A DNA stretch of 64,000 nt, taken from positions 1 to 64,000 of the forward strand of contig CANLRN010000012.1 in assembly GCA_947493495.1 (NCBI GenBank), written 5' to 3'. A program made the translations under genes and the position numbers. The notes beneath the pieces are model-generated. The model was not told where the DNA came from, did no database searches, and worked only from the letters and a program-made list of their open reading frames with translations. This stretch comes from an uncultured Aquimarina sp. (GTDB taxonomy: Bacteria; Bacteroidota; Bacteroidia; Flavobacteriales; Flavobacteriaceae). Positions 16,767 to 27,456 of this stretch are shown one piece after another; position 1 is the first letter of the stretch; every line of letters starts with the position of its first letter.

Positions 16767-18266
16767 TTATTGTTGAAACTTATAAAGGTTATATTTTTTG
16801 TCTTTTATGTCAAAATACCCATAATGTAACTTCTGTTGATGTCTAAAAATATTGATGGCTTTAGGTTTATCGAGTTTATCTTCAAAATCATTGATATAAT
16901 CAAAAGAGTTTAAAGGGATATCACCTGGTATGTGATTAAAAGTATCATCAAACAAACAATTGATATACGTAGATTTTGTTGATGTGTATCCATTATATCC
17001 ATAAAATGTAGGGTTGAAACCTACAACGAATGCCCCTGTAGAACCAATAGTTGCTCCAACATCAGCACCACCACCAAAACCTGGTGCTCCGACAAAACCA
17101 CCTCCGCCTGTTGTAATTTCTTTAGTACCTCCGAGAATAATATTATAGGTATTGTTTATTTTATATACTGATATTCCCAAATTAGCTGAAGAAATTTTCC
17201 TCAAGTACTTAGATGTTTTTTCCATTTCTCGTACACGATCCCCTGAGAATTCAGGAAACATGCCTCCTCCTTCTTGTATAATTGGAGAGTTCTTAAATGG
17301 AATACTGTCATTTTTAGTGATTTTATACTCCTTGATTATCTGCTCGGTTTGTAAGTCTAAAACAGTAAATTTCATTTTTTGATTAGAACTAGCAATCTGA
17401 AAAAGCTTATTTTCAAAAATATATGAGTTACTTTTTCTGTATCCTTCTTCTGTATTTGCAGGTTTATCATACGTTTTTATAACTGGAATAAAACGCTCTA
17501 AATCAATATAACATAAACGGGTTTTTTTATCATCCTTATCAAAACTAAAAATTAATTGATCGTTATATTGATACAACTTATTTTCTTCTGAAGTAGTTTC
17601 TATAATATTAGGGTTACTACTCTCTATCTTTATAAGATTAACAATAGAATTTGAAAAACCTCCACTATAAGAAATTAATAAATCGAATGCATTTATCGAA
17701 TATCTTTGGTTTTTATCATTTTTATATTCGAGTTCTTTTAAGGAAAGAGTTTTCTTTTTAAAGGCATTTTGATCAAATGTGTAGATATTAAGATCTGAAG
17801 AATTTCTAGTAATTGTTAGCACTAATAACTTATTGTTGTAGTTTATACTTTCTAAATATATTTCTCCTTTAATCTTAAAATCTATGATATTGATTTTAGA
17901 AGTTTTGTTTTCAAAATCAAAAACTTGAACTCCAAATTTTGTATGTCTACTATTGCTAAAAAAAACTGAATATGTGTTTCCAGTAATATTGTAACCAATT
18001 ATTTGGTCATACTTGGAAGATATTGTTTTTGTGGCTACTTTTGACTTTTCTTCATAATTAGAATTTAACAAATAAGCTTGAAATTGTTTTCCTTCTTCTA
18101 ATAAGAGCATTACATCTCCATTATTTTGATTAGAAATTGAATAAGAGTGCTTTTTTGTATAGAATCTATAAGAAAAACTATCAGGTAATTCCATAACTTT
18201 TTCTTGCGCTTGAACAAAAAAACTTACACAAAATATACTAACGAATAGGATAGTTTTTTGAAACAT
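16767..18266 (-). CDS. hypothetical secreted protein, 499 aa
   Basis: ORF track; signal peptide MFQKTILFVSIFCVSFFVQAQ. Confidence 0.8.
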   Translation of the reverse strand: MFQKTILFVSIFCVSFFVQAQEKVMELPDSFSYRFYTKKHSYSISNQNNGDVMLLLEEGKQFQAYLLNSNYEEKSKVATKTISSKYDQIIGYNITGNTYSVFFSNSRHTKFGVQVFDFENKTSKINIIDFKIKGEIYLESINYNNKLLVLTITRNSSDLNIYTFDQNAFKKKTLSLKELEYKNDKNQRYSINAFDLLISYSGGFSNSIVNLIKIESSNPNIIETTSEENKLYQYNDQLIFSFDKDDKKTRLCYIDLERFIPVIKTYDKPANTEEGYRKSNSYIFENKLFQIASSNQKMKFTVLDLQTEQIIKEYKITKNDSIPFKNSPIIQEGGGMFPEFSGDRVREMEKTSKYLRKISSANLGISVYKINNTYNIILGGTKEITTGGGGFVGAPGFGGGADVGATIGSTGAFVVGFNPTFYGYNGYTSTKSTYINCLFDDTFNHIPGDIPLNSFDYINDFEDKLDKPKAINIFRHQQKLHYGYFDIKDKKYNLYKFQQ

Positions 18267-18428
18267 CGGTCTTTTTTGTTTATGAAGTGGTTTATACTTT
18301 TTTCAATTTGCTAAAAAAATGTCTTTTTCACTTAAATCAAAAAAGTATAAACCATTTCTATTAATTAATGTCACTAGTATAAAGAATGTTACCTCTATTT
18401 TTAATGGACTTTTGTCGTCAAGTCATAA

Positions 18429-20489
18429 TTAACTCACCACAGCTCCTGGAGTTACACCATCTTCATCGGGGTTCAAAAACACTATTTTTCCTGCAGGATT
18501 TTCTGTCATTAAGATCATACCTTCACTCTCTACACCTCGTAATTTTCTAGGAGCCAGATTTACTAAAACGGTTACTTTTTTACCCACAATTTCTTCTGGA
18601 GTAAAGTGTTCTGCAATACCCGAAACAATTGTTCTAATATTTATACCGGTATCTACTTTTAGTACTAACAACTTTTTTGCCTTTGGCATTTTTTCTGCTT
18701 CGATAATCGTGCCAATTCTCATATCCAGTTTCATAAAATCCTCGAAAGTAGCAATATCTTTTTGCGGGGCTACTGTTTTGTTTTCGATTTCATTAGCTTT
18801 TTTAGTAGCTGCTAACTTATCTAATTGCTGTTGGATATCTGTATCTTCGACCTTAGAAAATAATAACTCCGCTTTTTTAATTGTATGCTCCGCAGGAAGT
18901 AGTACTTCTTTTGTAGCAATTTCATTCCACGGTGTTGTTATTTTGTGAAGCGATAGTATGTTTTTTAATTTCTGAGCAGTAAAAGGTAAAAAAGGCTCTG
19001 ATAGGGTTGCTAATGCAGCCGCTATCTGCAAACCTACATACATAATGGTTTTTACACGTTCGGGATTAGTTTTGATCAGTTTCCACGGTTCTTCATCTGC
19101 TAGATATTTATTTCCTAACCTAGAAACATTGAGTAATTCCTGGCTTGCTTCTCTAAATCGATATCGTTCTATAGAACTGCTAATTACATCCGGATACGCT
19201 CGTAGTTCTGTTAGGGTTTTTAGATCTACTTCAGTAAACTCATTGGGAGTAGGAACGATACCTTCATAATATTTGTTAGTTAATACTACAATACGATTGA
19301 TGAAATTACCAAAATTACCAACGAGTTCATTATTATTTCGATCCTGAAAATCTTTCCAGGTAAAATCATTGTCTTTAGTCTCTGGAGCATTAGCTGTCAA
19401 TACATAGCGCAATACATCTTCTTTGTTAGGGAAATCCTCTAGATATTCGTGTAACCATACCGCCCAGTTTTTAGAGGTGGATAATTTATTACCTTCAAGG
19501 TTTAAAAATTCATTGGCAGGTACATTTTCTGGGAGAATATAGCTTCCTTCTGCCTTGAGCATACTCGGAAAAATAATACAGTGAAATACAATATTATCCT
19601 TACCGATAAAATGAATCAATTTGGTGTCTTTATCTTTCCAATAGGGTTCCCAATCTTTTCCTTCGCGTTCTGCCCATTCTTTGGTAGAGGAGATATATCC
19701 TATTGGAGCATCAAACCATACATACAATACTTTTCCTTCTGCTCCTTCTACTGGGACGGGGATCCCCCAGTCCAAATCGCGAGTTACAGCTCTAGGACGA
19801 AGTCCATCATCTACCCAAGATTTGATCTGTCCATATACATTAGTTTTCCAGTCTTTTTTATGACCTACCAATACCCATTCTTTTAAGAAATCTTCATATT
19901 GATCTAATGGTAAAAACCAGTGTTTGGTTTGTTTTAGGGTGGGTTTAGCTCCAGAGATAGTGGATTTTGGATTGATAAGGTCTGTAGCATTTAAGGAACT
20001 CCCACAGTTTTCGCATTGATCTCCATACGCTTCTTCATGACTACATTTAGGGCAAGTACCCGTTACAAATCGATCTGCAAGAAATTGATCTGCTTCTGAG
20101 TCATACAATTGCTCTGATGTCTCTTCTATAAATTTTCCGTCTTCATATAGTTTTTTAAAGAATTCTGAAGCAGTTTGATGATGAATAGGGGCAGAGGTAC
20201 GAGAATAATTGTCAAAGGTAATCCCAAAATCTTCAAAGGATTTTTTGATAATCACATGGTACTTATCAATAATCACTTGTGGCGAAACACCTTCTTTTTT
20301 TGCACGCATCGGGATGGCAGCACCATGCTCATCACTACCACAAATAAAGGCAACATCGTTTCCTGTTGCTCTTAGGTATCTTGCATAGATATCTGCCGGA
20401 ACATAAACTCCAGCAAGATGGCCAATGTGTATAGGGCCATTAGTATAAGGTAAAGCTGAGGTAATGGTATATCTCATAGGTGTGCTCAT
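18429..20489 (-). CDS. metG: methionine--tRNA ligase
   Basis: [31 protein letters not shown], zinc-binding CPKC...[14 protein letters not shown] (KMSKS-like), C-terminal tRNA-binding domain. Confidence 0.97.
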   Translation of the reverse strand: MSTPMRYTITSALPYTNGPIHIGHLAGVYVPADIYARYLRATGNDVAFICGSDEHGAAIPMRAKKEGVSPQVIIDKYHVIIKKSFEDFGITFDNYSRTSAPIHHQTASEFFKKLYEDGKFIEETSEQLYDSEADQFLADRFVTGTCPKCSHEEAYGDQCENCGSSLNATDLINPKSTISGAKPTLKQTKHWFLPLDQYEDFLKEWVLVGHKKDWKTNVYGQIKSWVDDGLRPRAVTRDLDWGIPVPVEGAEGKVLYVWFDAPIGYISSTKEWAEREGKDWEPYWKDKDTKLIHFIGKDNIVFHCIIFPSMLKAEGSYILPENVPANEFLNLEGNKLSTSKNWAVWLHEYLEDFPNKEDVLRYVLTANAPETKDNDFTWKDFQDRNNNELVGNFGNFINRIVVLTNKYYEGIVPTPNEFTEVDLKTLTELRAYPDVISSSIERYRFREASQELLNVSRLGNKYLADEEPWKLIKTNPERVKTIMYVGLQIAAALATLSEPFLPFTAQKLKNILSLHKITTPWNEIATKEVLLPAEHTIKKAELLFSKVEDTDIQQQLDKLAATKKANEIENKTVAPQKDIATFEDFMKLDMRIGTIIEAEKMPKAKKLLVLKVDTGINIRTIVSGIAEHFTPEEIVGKKVTVLVNLAPRKLRGVESEGMILMTENPAGKIVFLNPDEDGVTPGAVVS

Positions 20490-20642
20490 AATACGTATTA
20501 AAAATGAGGCACAAAGGTACTAAACACAGAGATAAATAGGTAAGCTTTGTTTATTAATGTACGTATGAATATAAGATGATACTAAGAATATCTATTTCAA
20601 AAATCTTTCAAATTATGAAAATAGTTTATTTCTTACCACATA

Positions 20643-22280
20643 CTAATTAATTATAATGGATTTACTATAGTTATTTTTACCTGTTACGATTCTGTATACA
20701 TATTGTCCAGATGGTAATCGTTTCCCTACACGCTCTTTTACATCAATTTTATAGGTTCCAGGAGTAAAAATCTGATTTTTGAGCGTACTAATTTCTCTTC
20801 CTATGATGTCATATAGCTTGATATCCATATGTTGGGTGCTTACAATATTTAATTCTAGATAAGTTCTATTATTCTGATATGTAGCTACATGCAAAAATGG
20901 ATCAGAGAGTACCTGACTCTCAGGAACAGAAAGGGTATTAGTATTGCAGTTAAACCCTAAAGGAAGACTCTCATAAGCACTTTTTAATAATGTACTATCT
21001 ACCAAATTTGCATCTAAACAAAGCCATTCTTTAAGTACAGTAGCATATAGCTGTCTAAAATCTATTCCGGCTTTCAGGTTTCCTGGACCTTCTGGATCGC
21101 TAAGATCTGGATGATCTCCAATAAACCCATTGCCATCGAGTGCTGGGCCAAAGAGTAGAGCAGGAGCAGCGGCTCCATGATCTGTACCTTGTGAACCGTT
21201 TTCGAAGATACGTCTACCAAATTCGGAAAATGTCATCGATAATACGTTGTTTTCTATTCCTGTACTGGTAAGATCTTCATAAAATGTGCTTATAGAATTG
21301 GCTACATCGGTCATTAAGTTTTGATGATCCTCTTTTTGATTGGCATGGGTATCAAAACCATCGATAGTCACTAAATATATTTTTGTTCCTAAATTTCCTT
21401 TAATCATTCTGGCTATTATAGCTAATTGAGAAGCAAGATCTCCGTCTCCATAGTCGATATCATTACTAGAATTTTTGTAGGCACTATTAATGACCTCAGC
21501 ATAGGTAAAAGTAGTATTTGCTGCAGTTCTCATAAATCGTAACTGTTCTCCATAGGCACATTCTGGGATGTTAATTACATCGTGTAGGGCACCATTTTCT
21601 GCGATTTGTTCTAATTGATCTGGATTTGATACTGAAAAAGCATAATTTGTTTCGTCTCCATCAAACAAAAGATTTCCAATACTTCCAATCTGGATTGCAG
21701 GAGGTATTTCGGGTAAATTAGTGATGAAATCTGGATATAGATTTTCGAAATAACGTCCTAGTACTCCAGTATCATCAAAATCCTTATCCTCTGCTGATGC
21801 CCATATATCAGCTGAGCGAAAATGAGATAAATTCTGATCCCCATATCCCACACCATGTACAATCTTAAATTTTCCATCTCCCCACATACTTTGCAAGGGG
21901 CTCATATGCTGCGGAATCCCAAAATCAGAAGATAAATTATACAATTCATTTTGTTCAAATTTTATAGAAGGCCGCTGAGATGCATAAGTGTCATAATCAT
22001 AGATAGGGACTATCGTATTTAATCCATCATTACCTCCTTTTAATCTAATAAGAACTAGAACTCTATCCTCGTTTTCAGCATTAGAGAGAGCTACTGCTAG
22101 CGGGGAGGGTCTGGAAGCACTGATTGGTGTGCCAGCAAGCATCATAGAACCACCGCCAACTAATCCTAGCGCTTGTAAAAAAGATCTTCGATTCCATTGC
22201 TTGTGTTCTATATCGTGGGCTGATAGGGTTTCTTTTTTCGAAGAAGATTTTATAGTAGTGTTTTTAGATGGAGTCTGCAT
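20643..22280 (-). CDS. DUF1501 family protein, Tat-like N-terminus, T9SS C-terminus
   Basis: NRRSFLQALGLVGGGSMML; LVLIRLKGGNDGLNTIVPIYDYDTY; GTDHGAAAPALLFG; C-terminal sorting-like domain. Confidence 0.9.
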   Translation of the reverse strand: MQTPSKNTTIKSSSKKETLSAHDIEHKQWNRRSFLQALGLVGGGSMMLAGTPISASRPSPLAVALSNAENEDRVLVLIRLKGGNDGLNTIVPIYDYDTYASQRPSIKFEQNELYNLSSDFGIPQHMSPLQSMWGDGKFKIVHGVGYGDQNLSHFRSADIWASAEDKDFDDTGVLGRYFENLYPDFITNLPEIPPAIQIGSIGNLLFDGDETNYAFSVSNPDQLEQIAENGALHDVINIPECAYGEQLRFMRTAANTTFTYAEVINSAYKNSSNDIDYGDGDLASQLAIIARMIKGNLGTKIYLVTIDGFDTHANQKEDHQNLMTDVANSISTFYEDLTSTGIENNVLSMTFSEFGRRIFENGSQGTDHGAAAPALLFGPALDGNGFIGDHPDLSDPEGPGNLKAGIDFRQLYATVLKEWLCLDANLVDSTLLKSAYESLPLGFNCNTNTLSVPESQVLSDPFLHVATYQNNRTYLELNIVSTQHMDIKLYDIIGREISTLKNQIFTPGTYKIDVKERVGKRLPSGQYVYRIVTGKNNYSKSIIIN

Positions 22281-22286
22281 AGTTTT

Positions 22287-23747
22287 TTATTTTAGTTGAA
22301 ATTCAGGTATCTTGGCGATATGATTAAATAAATTAAGGATCTGCCAATGGGCAAACTCATAATCTAAATCCCATATGCCTTCTGCATACCAATTTTCTGG
22401 GACCTCACCCTTAAAAACAACAGTAGCAATGTCATAATCTCCTGCACTAGCTAAACCATTGGTCATAAAATGATCAATAATAGCTCTGGTAATAACATAA
22501 GGGTCTTTGCTATTCCCTGAAACATCTTTGGCAAACTGTCTAAATTTTGGCTGATCTAATTCCAAAGGCCAGTACATTACCCACTCCATCATTACCCACC
22601 TTCCCGTCAATGTACTACTACTAATCCAATCGTGATTACGCTGCCATCCGGCCACATCTACTGGCTGGAATATATCTTGGCCTAATACGAAATGTATGTA
22701 CTTCATCGTATTAATTCCGTCGTCATTATAAGGATATCCGGTCTCGGTTAGAAATTGATGTGTTAAATCAATAGGACTTTTAATAAGTAATCCAATAGTG
22801 GTAGGATCAAAAAAGTGTTCACTTTTGAATAATTGACGAAGAACGGGTTCAATTTCGAATTCTGAAGAAACAAAAGTAGAAGCCATCTCGGATACAATTT
22901 CTGTGTTAATATCAGGCCCTACAAAATAGGTGTATAATTTTCCACAGATATAATTGGCAATTATATCTTGTTTTTGCTCAAACAAAATATCAATTACATC
23001 CTCATATCCCCAATTACCTGTTTGACCGAAAATAGTTTTTTCTGTAGTATCAAAGGTATTGTACTGATTGAAGATCACTTGACCGCAATAATCATTTTGG
23101 CTATTATAGCCTGTTAGTGCTCTCGAAGTTTCTTCAATATCTCGCTGAGTATATCCATTGTTTTCGCCTAAAGTAAATAATTCATATAATTCTCTGGCAT
23201 AATTCTCATTAGGCTCAGCTCTGGTATTATCGTAACCATTAAGATAATGAAGCATCGCCGGAGTAATTCCAATAGCACTCACAAATGTTTTAAAATTACC
23301 AAGCGCATGTGTTTGTAACACATCGTAATACTGAAACAAATACCCAGCACAGTTATATACTTCTTGCTGTGTTACAAAGTGATTCATCCAAAAGAGAATC
23401 ATCCTTGCCTTAAACCCTTGCGTTAGTAAATCAACAGTAAATTGATGTTTAGAATCATTTATATGATCTTGATTGGCTTCATTAAAAGCCTGTTCATTAG
23501 GATAATCACTAAAAGTTTTAAAAACCCAATCTGGAGCTGGAGTTGGCGGAAGAGCTAATGCTTCATCCATCAATTGATCTACTACCTCAGATGGAGTTTT
23601 TGTGATGGCAGAATTGATCGTATTAAGATTTGCTCCATAGCCTAACCTTCTGTAAAGATGTTTGACTTTATCTACACTCCAGAGATTGGATGATGATGGT
23701 GTATATACAGATAAAGGAGCTACATTACAAGTATTGATAGCAGCCAT
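22287..23747 (-). CDS. DUF1800 family protein
   Basis: HLYRRLGYGAN...RMILFWMNHFVTQ...NENYARELYELFTLGENNGYTQRDIEETSRALTGY. Confidence 0.92.
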   Translation of the reverse strand: MAAINTCNVAPLSVYTPSSSNLWSVDKVKHLYRRLGYGANLNTINSAITKTPSEVVDQLMDEALALPPTPAPDWVFKTFSDYPNEQAFNEANQDHINDSKHQFTVDLLTQGFKARMILFWMNHFVTQQEVYNCAGYLFQYYDVLQTHALGNFKTFVSAIGITPAMLHYLNGYDNTRAEPNENYARELYELFTLGENNGYTQRDIEETSRALTGYNSQNDYCGQVIFNQYNTFDTTEKTIFGQTGNWGYEDVIDILFEQKQDIIANYICGKLYTYFVGPDINTEIVSEMASTFVSSEFEIEPVLRQLFKSEHFFDPTTIGLLIKSPIDLTHQFLTETGYPYNDDGINTMKYIHFVLGQDIFQPVDVAGWQRNHDWISSSTLTGRWVMMEWVMYWPLELDQPKFRQFAKDVSGNSKDPYVITRAIIDHFMTNGLASAGDYDIATVVFKGEVPENWYAEGIWDLDYEFAHWQILNLFNHIAKIPEFQLK

Positions 23748-23918
23748 TTTATTGTTTGTATTAGTTAGTAGTTTTAATAATAACGTAAATATTTGATATA
23801 TAGTGCCTAATAGTTCTTCCTATAGTCATATCCATTATTGCTTAAAGGCGAATAACGCACGTGATTATAATTGAATCAGATTCTGATTTAAAACAAAAGT
23901 TTTGGTTATTAATTACAG

Positions 23919-25538
23919 CTACAGAATCATTAAGGATTTACTATAATGTTGTTGTCCTCTTGTAATTCTATAAATATAAAGCCCTTCAGATAATCTATTA
24001 TTAATGGTTTCTTTCACATTAATTATATGTTCTCCTTCTAGAAGTATACCATTTTTAAGTGTCGATATTTTTTGGCCAGAAGTACTGTATAAATCAATAT
24101 TTATATGCTCCGAACGAGTATTGTTAATGTGAATATATGATTGATTTTCTGAATAGGTAACAGTATGGGTAAAGTTCTGATCAATAAACGTTTGTTCATC
24201 TACACTAAGGGTATTGCTATTACAGCTGAAGCCAAGGTCTAAAGCATCAAAGTTTTGGCCTAAAAGTAGTTGATTAACTAGATTGCTGTCTATACATAAC
24301 CATTCTTTCATCAGAGAGGCATATACTTGTCTAAAATCATTGGTAATAGATAAATTCCCATTTTGATTTAAATTTGACAAATCTGGGTGTTCACCTATAA
24401 ATCCATTACCATCTAAAGCAGTTCCAAATAACATCATAGGTGCTGCAGTACCGTGATCTGTCCCTCGAGAACCATTTTCTCGAACCCTACGACCAAATTC
24501 GGAAATAGTCATAGAAACTACTTTATCATCCCATCCAGCACTCTTAAGATCATCATAAAAATGAGACATGGTTTCTGATAACTGAGTAATGAGTTCTTCT
24601 TGTCTGGTGAGTTGGTTGTTATGTGTATCAAAACCTCCAAGTGTTACCAGATATACTTTAGTGCCTAGATTTCCTTTAATTAATCGAGATACAACACTTA
24701 ATTGCTGTGACAATCTGTTATCGGGATAGTTTCCAAATTCTGAAGCACTTTCGAATGCTTCATTAATGACACCAGCATAAGTAAATGTAGTATTTGCAAC
24801 CCCTTTTAAGTATCCTACTTTTTCTCCATGAGTGCAATCAGGAAGATTGTTTAAATCATATAAAGATCCGTTTTGAGCAATTTCGAATAGCTTTCTTGGG
24901 TCTGCCACAGAAAAAGCAAAATTAGCATCATCTCCATTAAAAATAAGATTACCACTACTACCTATCTGTATGGCCGCAGGACGCTCAGGGGGATTGACTA
25001 GATAATCGGGATATAAGTTTTCAAAATATCTTCCCATCCAGCCTCTACTTTCTTGATCAGTTACATCAGAAGTAGCCCAAATATCAGAACCTGTAAAATG
25101 AGATAATGCACTATCCTCATATCCAACACCATGAACAACTTTCATCTGGCCATCTCCCCACATTTGCTCGAATTTATTGGCATAATTGGGCATTCCATAA
25201 TCGCTATTTAAATTAAATAGCTGATTTTCTCGTATTCTAATATTGGGACGCGCATTGGCATAGGTGTCATATTGATTGATAGGAACTACGGTATTCAATC
25301 CGTCGTTACCTCCTTTTAATCTTACGATTACCAAAACTCGATCTGTTTCTGATTCGTTAATGGCTGCAGATAAAGGAGAGGGTCTAGATACAGATAGTGC
25401 CGTATTAGCAAAAGCTACTGTTCCTCCACCTACAATTCCTAATGCTTGTAGAAATGAACGTCTGTTCCACTGTTTATGTTCCTGATCATTACATTTTCCA
25501 GATTGGGGACTTATTTTTTTATGATGAGTATCGCACAT
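23919..25538 (-). CDS. DUF1501 family protein, Tat-like N-terminus, T9SS C-terminus
   Basis: NRRSFLQALGIVGGGT; RLKGGNDGLNTVVPINQYDTY; C-terminal sorting domain ...HYSKSLMIL. Confidence 0.9.
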   Translation of the reverse strand: MCDTHHKKISPQSGKCNDQEHKQWNRRSFLQALGIVGGGTVAFANTALSVSRPSPLSAAINESETDRVLVIVRLKGGNDGLNTVVPINQYDTYANARPNIRIRENQLFNLNSDYGMPNYANKFEQMWGDGQMKVVHGVGYEDSALSHFTGSDIWATSDVTDQESRGWMGRYFENLYPDYLVNPPERPAAIQIGSSGNLIFNGDDANFAFSVADPRKLFEIAQNGSLYDLNNLPDCTHGEKVGYLKGVANTTFTYAGVINEAFESASEFGNYPDNRLSQQLSVVSRLIKGNLGTKVYLVTLGGFDTHNNQLTRQEELITQLSETMSHFYDDLKSAGWDDKVVSMTISEFGRRVRENGSRGTDHGTAAPMMLFGTALDGNGFIGEHPDLSNLNQNGNLSITNDFRQVYASLMKEWLCIDSNLVNQLLLGQNFDALDLGFSCNSNTLSVDEQTFIDQNFTHTVTYSENQSYIHINNTRSEHINIDLYSTSGQKISTLKNGILLEGEHIINVKETINNRLSEGLYIYRITRGQQHYSKSLMIL

Positions 25539-25545
25539 GATATTG

Positions 25546-27006
25546 TTATTTAAGTTGGAATTCGGGGATGGTTATAAGAAAACGAATTAATTGATACATT
25601 TGCCTTGGAACAGTATTAAAGTTTAAATCCCAAGTTCCGTCTTCAAAATAATTTTCAGGCACCTGATCTTTAAAAATTTCCAAAGCTTGATTATATTCTG
25701 TAGTACTTGTGAGTTCTTTTGCCATAAAGTTATCTACAATAGATTTTGAAACTAATTCTACGTCATTAGAATTACCTCCCATAATATTTAAGGCAACTGC
25801 TCTATATTGCTCTTCATTATGTCTCCAAGCTCTCCATAAATACCAATTGATTAAATCCCATCTTGTGGTTAGTGTACTAGAGTCTATCCAATCTTTATCA
25901 CCTTGCCAACCAGCTACATCAATCGGGCTTAATAATTCTTGGCCTAATTCGTTACATCCACTACGAATTTTGTTGTTAAACTCAAAATCTACAGGCAATT
26001 CTATATTTAAATCCTTGAAAAAAGAGATTTGCACATCAGCTGGACTTTTGATAATAACACCTTGACTTTTTTCATCAAAGAAATGCTCGCTTTTAAATAA
26101 TTGTCTAAGTACAGGGTCGATTTCAAAATTAGCATCCACAAATGTCTGAGCCATCTCATTTACGATGTCGTCATTTATAGTAGGGCTCACAAAATAACGG
26201 TATAACTTATTGCATATGAATTCAGCGATTTGGTTAGGTTTGTTCTCAAAAAGAATATCAATCACATCATTATAATCCCAATTTCCTGTTTGTCCAAAAA
26301 TGGTTTTGGGCTCATTGTCAAATTTATTTTGATCAAATGTTACAGGTCCCCATCGTTGTTCTCTTTTATTCCAGCCAGTAAGTGCTCTAGAAGTTTCGGT
26401 AATGTCATTCTGAGTATATCCATTGTCTACTCCTAGTGTAAAGAGTTCATATAATTCTCGGGCATAATTTTCATTAGGTCGATTTTTATTGTTTTGAAAA
26501 CCATTAAGATAAAACAACATTGCAGAACTAAGACCTATGTCTGTAGTAAAGTCCTTAAAATTGCCAATAGCATGTAATTGTAGCAAATTATAATACTGAA
26601 ACATATAAGAAGGACTGTTATAGACTTGAGTTTCTGTTACAAAATGATTACTCCAAAATAAGGTAAGCCGATCTCTAAGGTTGTTCTGAAACATATCAGC
26701 AACCATCTGATTTTTCCAATCTCTTCTGTATATAAAAGGGTTATTTGGTGTGGCATCAAAATCATCCTTAACCCAAAATCCCCATGCAGGAGCAGGAGTA
26801 GGATTCATATTTATGGCTTCGTCTACTAAGTTGTCAATTAGATCAGAAGGGCTCTGATTTAGAGCATTAGTTGCCATTTCTGGAGATGCTCCAAAACCAA
26901 TTCTTCTGTATAAATGATTAACTTTCTGTCTATTCCATGGATTTGAATTAGACGGGGAATAGACATTTAACGAAGCAACATTACAAGTAGTATTTGTTGT
27001 CATCAT
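25546..27006 (-). CDS. DUF1800 family protein
   Basis: HLYRRIGFGASPE...NENYARELYELFTLGVDNGYTQNDITETSRALTGW. Confidence 0.92.
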   Translation of the reverse strand: MMTTNTTCNVASLNVYSPSNSNPWNRQKVNHLYRRIGFGASPEMATNALNQSPSDLIDNLVDEAINMNPTPAPAWGFWVKDDFDATPNNPFIYRRDWKNQMVADMFQNNLRDRLTLFWSNHFVTETQVYNSPSYMFQYYNLLQLHAIGNFKDFTTDIGLSSAMLFYLNGFQNNKNRPNENYARELYELFTLGVDNGYTQNDITETSRALTGWNKREQRWGPVTFDQNKFDNEPKTIFGQTGNWDYNDVIDILFENKPNQIAEFICNKLYRYFVSPTINDDIVNEMAQTFVDANFEIDPVLRQLFKSEHFFDEKSQGVIIKSPADVQISFFKDLNIELPVDFEFNNKIRSGCNELGQELLSPIDVAGWQGDKDWIDSSTLTTRWDLINWYLWRAWRHNEEQYRAVALNIMGGNSNDVELVSKSIVDNFMAKELTSTTEYNQALEIFKDQVPENYFEDGTWDLNFNTVPRQMYQLIRFLITIPEFQLK

Positions 27007-27456
27007 AAGATTTGAGTTTGTATCAGTTAATGTTTATTTCTCTAAGCAGGAAACGTATTTAATTGGTTATTAGTGCTTTGTTAAGAAATGTTTAGTCTTT
27101 ATTATGAAAACTTTTAATTTTGTTTAGTCAATAATTTTGTTTCAGTTGTAAACAATGGATTTTAAATATAGATGATTCTATTGAATTACGTTAAAACCGT
27201 ATAGTATTCGTTGAGGATTGAATATAATTCGCTAGATTTTATATTTTTTCTGAACTAAAACCTCTAATATCTTATTTAGATCTCAGTTATATATATCTGA
27301 TATGTAGGTTTAATCAGACATGAGTTAAGTTTTGTAGTATCCTTGACTTCGTCTATACAAGGTTTTTTTGATAACACTTTTTTAAACCCATATTCATAAG
27401 TATTGTTTCGTTGATATATGTTCGCAAAAACACTCTAGTGAGTTATTTAATTCTTC